Position numbers and translations under genes: made by a program. A DNA stretch of 64,000 nucleotides, from contig WSYH01000842.1 in the NCBI GenBank assembly GCA_036426205.1, positions 1 through 64,000 of the forward strand. Direction: 5' to 3'. Positions 13,362 through 25,300 of the stretch are shown here, in pieces. This stretch comes from Ascaphus truei (lineage: Eukaryota > Chordata > Amphibia > Anura > Ascaphidae). Under the pieces are notes generated by a model. That model ran no database searches. It was given only the letters and a program-made list of their open reading frames with translations, and was not told the DNA's origin. Within the stretch, counting starts at the first letter, position 1. Every line of letters starts with the position of its first letter.

Positions 13362-16300
13362 ACACACACAGTGGTAGACAAATCACCCAAAAATCTACTC
13401 GCCACCTAGTCCCGCCCCCAACCCTGCCCCGCTTTAAAAAAATCAAATAAAATGAATTGAATAAATTCGTAGTAAGAACAACATTCGTTTTTGACATAAG
13501 TTTATTTATTGTATTACATTATACTACAATTAGTCCTTGTTACGTGTGTGTGTGTATGTGGGATCTTACCTGATCCGCAGTCTATGTACCTCATTCCCGC
13601 AATGTTATACATTGGAGGTGAGGTGTTTCTTACCTGTCATCTGGGTTAGGGGGGATTCCGATGTCTCCTGTGTGAAGCTTGAGTCAGATCTGGAAGTAAG
13701 CAGTATAGGTTATTTTGAAGTGGGTATAGGGCAGTTAAGATATACAGGGTAAGTAAGATATCCAGGTAAAGAGTGTGAGACAGAGCGAGAGAGAGACAGA
13801 GCGTGGGTGAGAGACAGAGCGTGGGTGAGAGACAGAGCGTGGGTGAGAGACAGAGCGTGGGTGAGAGACAGAGCGTGGGTGAGAGACAGAGCGTGGGTGA
13901 GAGACAGAGCGTGGGTGAGAGACAGAGCGTGGGTGAGAGACAGAGCGCGACACACACACACAGAGCGCGACACACACACACAGAGCTAGGGAGAGGCGGG
14001 GGAGGAGGGAGGGGGGGAAGGAGGGAGGGCACTGCTCAGAGCAGGTGGGGGAGGAGGCGACGATTGCTAGAGAAGGCGCGGGGAGGAGGGAGGGCACTGC
14101 TCAGGGAGCAGGAGGCGGGGTAAGCCTCCTGCAGCCAACATGAACCCGCGAGCTCCGGCCCTTTTTTTTTTTTTTCATACCAGCGCGAGCGCGCGAAAGC
14201 GAAAAAAAACCACGTGTGCTGCTTGGGCAAAGGAGCTCGCCACGCGTGTAATCCACTCGCCCGGGGCGTGGCGTTGCAGATTTATAGGTTTGCGACACTG
14301 TGTGTGTGTGTGTATGCTTGTGTATGGTGTGTCGTTTGTAGGTACTATTATCATGAAAGCGGGTCTCCGGCGATGAACCCCATTCATTTACAGCTCCGCA
14401 GGACCCCTCTAGCGGCTGCGATGATAACGACCTCAGTAGGGTGCCGGAGCCGCTCGCGCCTACCCAGAGTTCCCATGGGAGAAGTTTCAAGCTCCTGCGG
14501 CCCAATAGAGAAGCTGTGACAACCCGGGGGACTTCCTAGTGGCCCACGTGACGCGGGCTTTTAAAACGCACGAGCATACCTGCCCCCCTAGGACAGCGGC
14601 ACAGATTTGAGATCCGCCATCCTATAGGCCCTGTACTGTGGCTAGCCCCCACTTGTGCCCTTCTCCTTCCAAATCGCCCAGCACGTCAAATGATGCTGCA
14701 GGACTACACCAACATGCGAAACACTAGCGCCGCCATTACACAGTCCTCGTCGCTTGCTATGGCAACGATGAGTCGCTGATGCTGTATGTGTCCGTGAAGT
14801 GATGTTCCTGGCGTCATTTGGCTGAGCGCTTAGGAGAGGGCGGCAGCAGAGGAGGCAGTGCCGCAGGTAAGTGCCTCTCCCATCAGGCCCGCAGAGGCCG
14901 TAGGCATCTGTGTGCTGCCCTTTGATGACTGACAGTATTTTTTTGCCCGCCCCCACAAATATTTTTGGCGGCCCAGGCCATGATGGCGAATCCCCACCAC
15001 CTACGGGCGTCCGGTTATCTCGAGAAACAGGAGTCCCCAGAGGACGGAATAAATGGACGTCGTCCAGCCTCGGAGACCCACTGCTTCATCCTACGGGGGG
15101 GTGAGGGCGGGGGGGAGGAGGGGGGGAGACGGCATGGATGGCCATTTTAATTAACATAGTAACCTTCAGTCCTGTGTTTTGCGGGAACACCGAGGCTTTC
15201 TGCAGCCAGCCAGTTTAAATATTAACCCCTTTGCTGCGGAGGGGGACACGTGTACGTTTTGAGGTTGGAATGGCGTCATGAGGGCTCGCGGGTGCACAGA
15301 TTATCTGTGCTTCCCTCGCTACTAGGGGAAAGATTGAAAAAGCATCGGGCCAGCCAGAGTTCATCGTCGCATCACTATTGCAGCCAAGGATATCGAAGTT
15401 CATTGTTTGACCAAAGCCATGGTGGCGAGACAAGACAGACAGGCATGCGCCAGGTACGGGCGGTCCACCGCCACGCACCGGTCACATGTGGGTGTAGGGG
15501 GAGGCTGGCGCGCCAGCCTCTCACGGCGCCTGAGGATATTTGAAGGCCGCTTTTTCTATGTCCCCTATCAAGCCGTTTTCAACACAAGATTCCCCATTGA
15601 ATCGACCGGTATTCGCCCCGAAAACGTTTGATCGCCATACGGGCGGATATAGAATAAGACCCCTAATATCACTATAGAAGATGCATGGTTTGTAATCTGA
15701 CATGTGGTTGTGTGCACCCCCAGCAAATGCTGTTGAATGACGTCACGATGCATGTTTTATCGCTCCGCGGCAGCGTTACCCAAAGGATCATATAGTGTTC
15801 AAGTACTCCAACTTCAAATGCCATTTATAAAGCGTGAGGGTCTTGTCCGACTCTTCCCTTATGCCCTAGTGTCCCCTGTAACGTACGGGGGCGACATGGC
15901 ACGGGCTCTTTACACACATTCCTAGAGACGCCATTGCGTTTAAGCTGTGTTCCATGGGAGGATTAGTGATCGGAATGAAGTGGGGACCCTCACTCGGTTC
16001 ACGTCGTGGGTTGGGTGCGTGGACCCCGGGGCCACGATCATGTCTCCAGCACGGGTGGCGTTTTTTAGGCGATTTGTGAATGTTTGTTGCAGTGCACATT
16101 TCACGTTAGTGCTTCTGTGTACCGCCAGGTACAGTACGTGCGTGGCTATTATCACATGAGGTGTGAGTTGAAGTTCTTGACCTGCCGGCGTGCCTCCCGG
16201 GCGACAAGTAGTCCATTAACCGACCCTTTTCCGCACATGGCTGATTCAGAACCAATGGCAGCTTGTCCTAAGGTTGGCTACATGTGGTATGCGCTTGATT

Positions 16301-19300
16301 GGGATAGACCATGGCGTGGCCAACTCCAGTTCTCAAAGACCACCTACAGGTCAGGTTATAGGATATCCTGCTTCAGTCAGACGGGCCACTGATTAAGCAC
16401 CTGAGCAGGGATACCTTCAAATCTGACCTGTAAGTGGCCTTGGGGTCTGGAGTGTGCCACTCATTATAGACAAACAGTTGTCTATCTTCTCCTTTAGCCT
16501 GGGGTGTTCCGACAAGCATCTCTGTGGTGTTGTCCAAGGCTCTCACTGCTAGACGCACCTTTCTTCCTGTTTAGGTTCAGGTGTCAGGGGAGTTGCCCCC
16601 TATTACACGTGAAATCTCGGAACCAGAAAATCCAGGGCGTGTTCGGAATGGTTTGATAGCATCCCTTTCCGGAGAAGGCAAGCACGCCCAACTACCAAGG
16701 AGAAAAGGTGGAGTCTGTCAAAAGCGAGATTTCGTTGGGCCCAACATGGAAAGGGCATTCATGGGCAGAGGGGTGGATCGCTGTTATTTTGTAGCTGTGA
16801 GTACATATCATGATTGACAAATAATATTGCTGAAATGAAGATACGAGTTGATATATTACTGTGAAATGGACTGGGGGGGTGGGGTGGGGGGGTGTGTTCT
16901 CTGGAGAGGATTGAAGCGATGTCAGTTTCATTTGGTAAAGTCTGTTATCTTTTTATATCCATTTTGTGTGGAAGGAAGGTGGTGTGTGGTGTGTAGATGG
17001 GAGGTTTCAGCTCGAGTAGTAGATTATGACATGTGACTAAAGAACGCCCACATTCCTAGTGATAGTGTGTACCAGGCACCTATCATAGCGTTTTGAGGCC
17101 CAGTTTCGAACCAGGTTAATGATGCTGTAATAGGATTGTTTAGAATGGAGGGTTAGCTAATCTGCCTAGTAAAATTTAAACAAGACTGAAATGTATTTTT
17201 AAAAAAAAAAAAAATAAAAGAGTCTGCTTGGACACTCCCTGGCAGAGAGTCTTAGAGAGATTTTGACATGAGTATGATCATAATTTGCAATAAATGACTT
17301 ATTATCAAATGAATCCCGTTTGTCAGTTTGGACATTGACAGATCACGCAGTATTACCCCAAGAATGGGTTGCCCTGGGTACCCATGGCTTGTGACGCCGT
17401 TATCCATGGGAATGTGTGTAGATTACCCAACACTCAGACCCAATTGTCCTCATTTAGATTCCTGCCATTTCCCATCTGGCCAGAAGACGGAAAAGCTCCT
17501 TAACGCGAGACGAGAAGTCCCTGCTTTGGAGGACGAGGAATCTGGTGAGAAGCGTTGGAAGCCGCGCTGCCGCATCGAGAGGGGATTAATCCCATCACTG
17601 TTAGGACAGTGTAGGCTGACCTGCATGGATGGATAGTTCAGGGAAACTGTTGCGTCGTCACTGTAATTGTGATGTAGTCTGTGCAAGTGGGTGCACAGTA
17701 TGATCGTATTGTGTATGTAATATAGTTGGATCCATCAAAAAAAAATTGTTTTAGAGTTTGTTAAAAGTTTTCAAGACAAATGTGCAAACTGCCCCGCCGA
17801 TGCGGGCCGAGTTACAGAGGTCAGGTCGGCGAAACAGATCTGAGAAACAAGCTGGAGGTTGTGGGCGCCCGAGCTTGAGAAGAAGCCAGGGCGCCAAACT
17901 CCAGTCTCAAGGGCCACCAACAGGTTGGGTTTTAAGGGATATCCTGCTCAGCACATGTCGCTCAATCAGTGGCCCAGTCAATGACCTGCATACCGGGGCT
18001 GAAGCAGGGATATCCTGAAACCGACGTGTTGGTGGTCCTGGAGGACGGGAAGTCTGGCACCCTTTTGATGTAAAGCCATACAGCAAAGCATTGTTTTCGG
18101 GAATATGTTTTGGTATTTTGAAGGGTTGGGTGGAACAAGGTGACGCTAATAAGTGTTTGTGGTGTTTGTTGTGTTTGTGTGTGTTGTGTGTGTTTGTGGT
18201 GTTGTGTGTTTGTCGTTTGAACATCGCTAGCACACAAGAACTCCAAGTGGCAATCGGGGGACAGGTCTCCTCGACACTCCAAGGGTTACGAGGATAATTA
18301 TATGAAAGGATGGACAAGGAGAGCTGTTTTTTTTATTTGTAATCTTGATCCCCTTCTAGACACCAGCTAAATGGAGGAACCATGGAGTTGGCGGCCAAAG
18401 AGGACATTATTCATAGATGAGAGGTCTAAGGCAGGTCATCACTGAACCACTCTACGATTTGACTCCTCCTAAACCGTTTTTAACCGCTCCCTCACAGACT
18501 CCAACGAAGAATAATGTTGACTCGAGAGATGACCCTTTGCCAGTTGTCAAGTCTCAAGCGATCCGCAAAGCCGCTTCAGTCCGAGCAGAAACCGGCGGGA
18601 ACTCCAGCCGACGCCGGCGGGGAGGGAGCTGACCGATCTCACCTCAAATTTTGAAGTGAAGAGGCAAGTTATCACAAGAAAATGTTTTTGCATTCAACCT
18701 TTTGTGCCTCATATCGGAAGCAGTGTGTGGCGTGCCACGTGCATTAACGGGGCCCCAAACAGGTTACCTGCTTCTGCGACCCCAGAAACAAATAGTAGCA
18801 GGGGCAAAACACACTTTAATTAATGCCATGACTGATGCATATTCAGGGAATGTAACGTCTTTTGCTAATGTTGTGGAATCGATTTTTTGTTGTGAAACAC
18901 AAATGTTCTAACACACTATTGTGCAAGCGACACACACACGCCGTTCTAACCACCACTATCTCAAGCACACACAAGTGCTCTAGACTATTTGACGGGATCG
19001 CTACATTCCTACGCAAATAATTTCCGAGGAATAGTATAGGCAGAAGCACTAATTCTCTGTGTTATATTTGTGGAACATATCACACTATATAATATACGTA
19101 TTATAGACACAAAAATAACACCAACTTTCCAAGCACACAACATGTTTAACACACTACTGTACAAGTATACACAGTGCGTTCTAACAACTAATTTCCAAGC
19201 ACACACACATTTTCATAACACACTATGCATACAAGCACACAACATGCGCTCTAACATTATATTCCCAAGCACACACATGTGCTCTAACACTATCTTCCAA

Positions 19301-22300
19301 GCACCACACGCGCCGTTCTAACACACTATCTTCCAAGCACACACATGCGCTCTAACACTATCTCAAGCACACACAGCGCTATAAACAACTATCTTTCAAA
19401 CACACGCGCGTTCTAGCATACTATCATTCCAAGCACACCACAGCGCACAGTTCTAACACACTTATCTTCCAAGCATACGCGCGTTCTAACACACGTATCA
19501 TTCCAAGACCACAACACATGCGCTCTAACACTATCATTACACACATCGCCAAACACGCGCACGTTCTAAACATAATCTTCAAGACACGCGCGTTCTAACA
19601 CACTATCTCCAAAGCACACACACGCGCGCGTTACTACATTATATTCCAAGCCCACACGCGCGTTCTATAACACACTATCTTCCAAGCACCCACATGCGCT
19701 CTAACACTATGTCCAAGCANNNCACACACGCGCACGTTCTAACACATTATCTTCCAAGCACACGCGCGTTCTAACACACTATCTTCCAAGCACACACACG
19801 CGCACGTTCTAACACACTATCTTCCAAGCACACACACGTGCGTTCTAACACATTATCTTCCAAGCACACACACGCGCGTTCTAACACACTATCTTCCAAA
19901 TACACACACGCGCGTTCTAACACACTATCTTCCAAGCACACACACGTGCGTTCTAACACATTATCTTCCAAGCACACACACGCGCGTTCTAACACACTAT
20001 CTTCCAAGCACACAAGTCTCTTAAGATTGTAGTAGTGTCAGAGCTTGTTGTGTAGCATTTACAAGCGTGTGGTTGCGTAAAGGAATATGTCGCACTGACC
20101 TACTGGATTGTAAAACCCCTTATGGGCCGAGCTTACCAAGCAGTGCGGCTCCAGGAGACGCCGTTCCTGCACGGATCGGGGAACATGGCAGCTTACATAC
20201 AGTACCATTTAAGTGACACGGCGCTGAGGTGTCCTATGGAGTAGTGGCGCATAGTAGATATGGCTCTTCGTGGGGCCATCAAGCTGTGTCTTCCAGCACG
20301 GTAGACGTCTTGTGGCGTTGCACGGCTCAGTGAATACGACCCTGTGTTTGGTAGGTGACGCTGGCGTTCACCAGGCAGCAGGCGCAGCGGGAGGAGACGG
20401 TCCTGGTGTTCAGCATACAGCAGCTGGGGACTGAAGCCAGTGTGAAGACGTACGATTTAACAGCGGTGTCGTACCTGAAGAAGGTCAACCTGGGCTATTA
20501 CGATCTGCAAGGTAACGTTCACCTTGATGGCGGTAGGTGCTGTGGGTTACAGCTGCTGAGCGCGGGCGTGAGACCTGGATTCCTGACGGGTTAGTTACAT
20601 CCCGGCTGGAAGAGGGAATCGGGCAGTTCCTTACTATGTGTCTATTCATTAAACACCCCATTCCAGCCAGCGGAGAGCTGAACCCCACTGACAAAGCACT
20701 TCACCTTGTAACTGCTTCTCTGCTGCAGTGTAAGCCAGGGATGCTCAACTCCAGCCCCCGCCCCCCAACAAGTCAGGTTTTCAGGATGTCCCTGCTTCAG
20801 CGCAGGTGGCTCAACCAGTCCCTGCTTCAGCGCAGGTGGCTCAGTATCAACTGAGCCATTGATTCAGCCACCTGTGCTGAAGCAGGGATGTCTTGAAACC
20901 CTGGCCAGTTTGGGGTTCTTGAGGACAGGCGGTGAGCACCCCTGTCTATCTAGACGTGTGGCTTTAAGCAATCCGTGTAATATCCTATATGTTTTTTTTA
21001 ATAAATCAGTTCTATATTAGATAATACTTACTACCTTTTTTGTATTTTAAAATTCAACTCGTAATGCCATTTTTAATGAGTTTCAATACACTGCGCATCT
21101 TTTGATTTCTATAGCAGGCTCTAGCCACCTCCCCAGCAGTGCAAGATCTTTGTAACACTTTCCTGTTTGGGATGTTACCAATGTTCCCAGCAGTTTGAGC
21201 TGCACACTGCAACAATAGCTAATGTTACCTTCGTAATATCAGGATACATTGTAGCTGCGCAGTTACACTGGCCTGAAGGATTGATTGAAACTGAAAGGCG
21301 GCCATTTAGTGAACCCTGGGAAGCAGGATCTCTGCTGATCGATCACGGGAGAACGAATCGATTGGCAGCTTAGCTAATTGGTTTTCAATAAAGGTAATCA
21401 AAGGTGACATGTTTTGAAACAGAATATTTTTATATATATATATATATATACAGTGTTCGACAAACCTATACATTTGCTCGCCCCGGGCGAGTGGATTTAA
21501 CCCACGGGCGAGTAAATATTGGCCCAAGCAGCACACGTTTGGTACTAGGTGGCGAGTAGATTTTTTTTGTGTGGCGAGTAGATTTTTTGGTGATTTGTCA
21601 ACCACTGTATATATATACATATATACATATATACATTTTTATTTTTTTGGAGTACCTTTTGGATTGCCTCTGTTTTCACCATAGTGAAACGCAGTAGCAC
21701 TTCTTAAAGTTTTTTATGCATTTGGAGCCGTTCTAGAAACATTTGGCCTGATTCTAGATCGTCTACAAATCAAGCGCCAAAAGTGTGATATCTGGTGGTT
21801 ATTGGCAAAAAAATGTCAGCTCCGGGGCCCCCTGCTTCTGGAGATACCTCCGTAGGGGGCGCCAGCAGCCGCTCCGCTAGCAGGGTTCATATAATGGCGG
21901 CTTTTCACACCCTGCGAGCCAATAGGAAGCCGTGACGTCATCAGATGCTGCTTCCTATTGTCCCTGAGACGTGGAAGCTTCGAGAAGCAGAGCGCTACCA
22001 GCACCCCCTTCGGAGAGGTCTGTATCTCCGGACGCAGGGGGTCCCCGGAGCTGGAATGAATGGACGTGTGCGGTTCACCATCATAGGCTGAGCCGCTCAC
22101 GTGGCCAGGCCATCGGGAGACGCGAAAAATCGGTCGCACGCGCGCTCCATGGCCGTGCGCATCGCATTCCAGGCTTTTGTGTGCAGCGTGAGCGCCGTCA
22201 CTCGCGCTGTCGCACTTGCTATGGACGTGCGTTTATACGAGTGAGACTTCACCGTGCGTGAGGCCCACCCTGACGTGAGTAACACTCGGCTCACATAGCA

Positions 22301-25300
22301 AGCAGGCTGCTGGGGAGGAACGATGGCGTCCTTCAGCGCCTGGGTCCCAGGTAAAGGCTCCCAACTAGCACAGCTTTGACCCGAGTTCCTTGGGACGGCG
22401 ACCGTTCTGTGCAGATGACCTGAGATGGGCAACATTTTCAGGGGCATTTGTGGCAAATTTTCGACATTCGCCAATACCGTAAAAGTAGCAAAAAACACGT
22501 CAAATTCGGGAAGTTCAACTCGAATCCCGGGAGCGGCTTTGTAAGAGGTCGGTTCAACAGTTTGGCAGCGGTAACTGAATGCAGAAATCCTATAAACAGG
22601 AATGTCAAACAAACAGGACCTGCTGGCTCTGGCACTATCTGATGTCCCACAGGTGGCCGAGCAATGAGACGGGACGCGGCGGCTTTCTACGTTTCTGTGC
22701 ACGTGTAACATCGCGCTTAAACCGTTTCAGGTCCCGGCCCGCAGCCCCTGCATTTAATAAGCTCTTCGGATGAACACGGGCAGGACCTGCTAAAGGTGGA
22801 GTATGTCAAGGTAAGAGCCAAGTTACTGGTAACAAACCTCTGCCAACAGGGACAATGCCCAACTGAGGCCCGGGGGGCTGCGGCACCTCGCGCTTTGGCG
22901 TGCGCACCACACACCAGAGCACTGCCCTCTATGGCGCAGGTCCCAGCCGCCGCTTGGGTGCGCAAAGCGCGATGACGCGACCGCTGGAAGGGAAGACCAG
23001 GAGTTTGTCTTTCCCTGCAGCGACGCGGTCACGTGGTTGATTAGCAACCGATGGTTGTGGAGATAAGGTAGACCGTCATGGCTGCAACCCCCCCCCCCCC
23101 CCCACCATGGCCGCGACCCCCCTGTCCATCATGGCTGCCCCCAACCCCGTCATGGCTGTGCATCCCATCGCTACCCCTAGACCGCAGATGGCGGGTTTTA
23201 CCTGTGCGCGCGCAGCCAGCTGCTCTGACGCACGTGCAGCCGTGGCCACGCGGGACTCGGCCTAACTCTTCATAGTAGGGCAGGATTGACAAACTCCAGT
23301 TCTCAAAGGCCACCAACAGGTCAGATTTTTAGGATATCCCTGCTTCAGCACAGGTGGCTCGAAGACTGAGCCACTGATTGAGCCACCTGTGCTGAAGCTG
23401 GAGTTGAGCACCCCTGGATTAGTTGGTGTTCCTTCTTTTGATACCTACGCTTGATCGTTTCAACAAGCACTCAGTGTTTCTCCATCACACGCACACAGCG
23501 CTTTCTCCTTCAGTGATGCTGAAGCGTTGGGATGGGGTGATATTTATATATGCTGCATTCACGGCTCGTGGGTTCATCCTATTTGCTTTTGCTCTTGGGC
23601 AAATATTTCATTTCCTTTTTTTCTTCCCCTTCTAGGCTGATAAAAACGGGCCACATTTTCAAACGACGTTTGAGAACACAGAACAGACACTAAAGGTACA
23701 GTTACGTAGGAGATGAGGTTGAAAAAAGACAGACGTCCATCAAGTTCATCCTATGCTAAATTTAGACGACAGATACTTTATCCTATATCTATACTTCCTT
23801 ATTGATCCAGAGGAAGGCAAACAAAAAACCCCTGAGTCACACCATCCAATGATATCTCATAAGGGGACAAATAAATTCCTTCCCGGCTCCAGGAATTGGC
23901 AATCAGATTAATCCCTGGATCAACATCCTTCCCATGTATACTTATTTGGTATATCCCTGTATACCTTTCCTTTCTAAAAAGATGTCCAACCCTTTTTTTG
24001 AACAAATCTATTGTATCTGCCATCACAGTCTCCATGGGTAATGAATTCCACATTTTAACTGCCCTTACTGTAAAGAACCCTTTCCTTTGTTGCTGGTGAA
24101 ATTTCCTTTCCTCCAACCTTAAGGGATGGCCCCGAGTCCTTTGTACTGCCCGTGGGATGAATAGTTCTTTTGAAAGCTCCTTGTATTGTCCCCGAATATA
24201 TTTGTATATAGTTATCATATCCCCTCTTAGATGCCTTTTCCAATGTTAACTAATCTAATTTAGCTAGCCTATCCTCATAAGTTAGTTTGTCCACCCCCTT
24301 TATTAATTTAGTGGCTCTTTTCCGCACTTTTTCAAGTTCCATAATGTATTTTCTAAGGAGTGGTGCCCAAATTTGTACTCCCTATTCAAGCTGTGGTCTT
24401 ACTAATGCTTTGTAATGGGGCATAATTATGTTTACTTCCCTTCCATCCATTGCCCGTTTAATGCAAGATAAGATCGTCTTTGCCTTTGCTGCTACTGCCT
24501 GACATTGGGCACAATTGCTAAGCCTGCTTTTGACAAGCATTCCTAAATCCTTCTCTGAGGCTGCCCCTACACCGTTTCGCAGAGCGCGAGGCTGGCTTGC
24601 GACCATCAGTGTACTCATCCATTTTCCAAGTGCCTCGCCCCAAGTTACACAGCGGCGCGATAACCGCAGCAGGACGAGCATCGATGCCTCTTGGTTTCCC
24701 ACAGGTGGCCTTTTCATCGGTGGACCTCCTGCTACACTCGCAAGCTTTGCTCTCCGCTATCAGCTTCCTAACAGAAGCCGTCCCAAGCCTTCCCGATAAG
24801 GCAGGGCCAGCCAGAGCACAAAAGCAGCAGGACAAAGAGACCCTGGTGAAGAAAGGTAAAGTCCAAGGCAAATATTGGCTTATTGTAGAAGCCATACGGG
24901 GTTGTAATAGGTGGCAGCGCTGTAATAGACGGCAGCGCTGTAATAGACGGCAGCGCTGTAATAGGCGGCAGCGCTGTAATAGGCGGCAGCGCTGTAATAG
25001 GCGGCAGCGCTGTAATAGACGGCAGCGCTGTAATAGGCGGCAGCGCTGTAATAGACGGCAGCGCTGTAATAGACGGCAGCGCTGTAATAGACGGCAGCGC
25101 TGTAATAGGCGGCAGCGCTGTAATAGGCGGCAGCGCTGTAATAGACTACGGCAGCGCTGTAATAGGCGGCGGCGCTGTAATAGGCGGCGGCGCTGTAATA
25201 GACGGCGGCGCTGTAATAGACGGCGGCGCTGTAGCTGTAATTAGACGGCAGCTTGTAAGGGGGCAGCTCTGATACGGAGAATAGCGAGCAGCGCCTGTAA

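Noticed and set aside
13735..14123. Open frames across GAGACAGAGCGTGGGTGA repeats
   Set aside because: 18-bp unit divisible by three; repeat artefact within an intron.
15326..18663. VPS13C as a pseudogene
   Set aside because: Exons are intact on both sides, splice sites are kept, and the indels stop at an NNN join; sequence error explains them better.
18905..20014. Possible CRISPR-like array
   Set aside because: Units are contiguous with no unique spacers, and the setting is a vertebrate gene.
23698..24570. Host gene coding for a reverse-transcriptase-like protein
   Set aside because: Stops and frameshifts throughout and a second truncated copy at 59,386; it is a dead LINE fragment.
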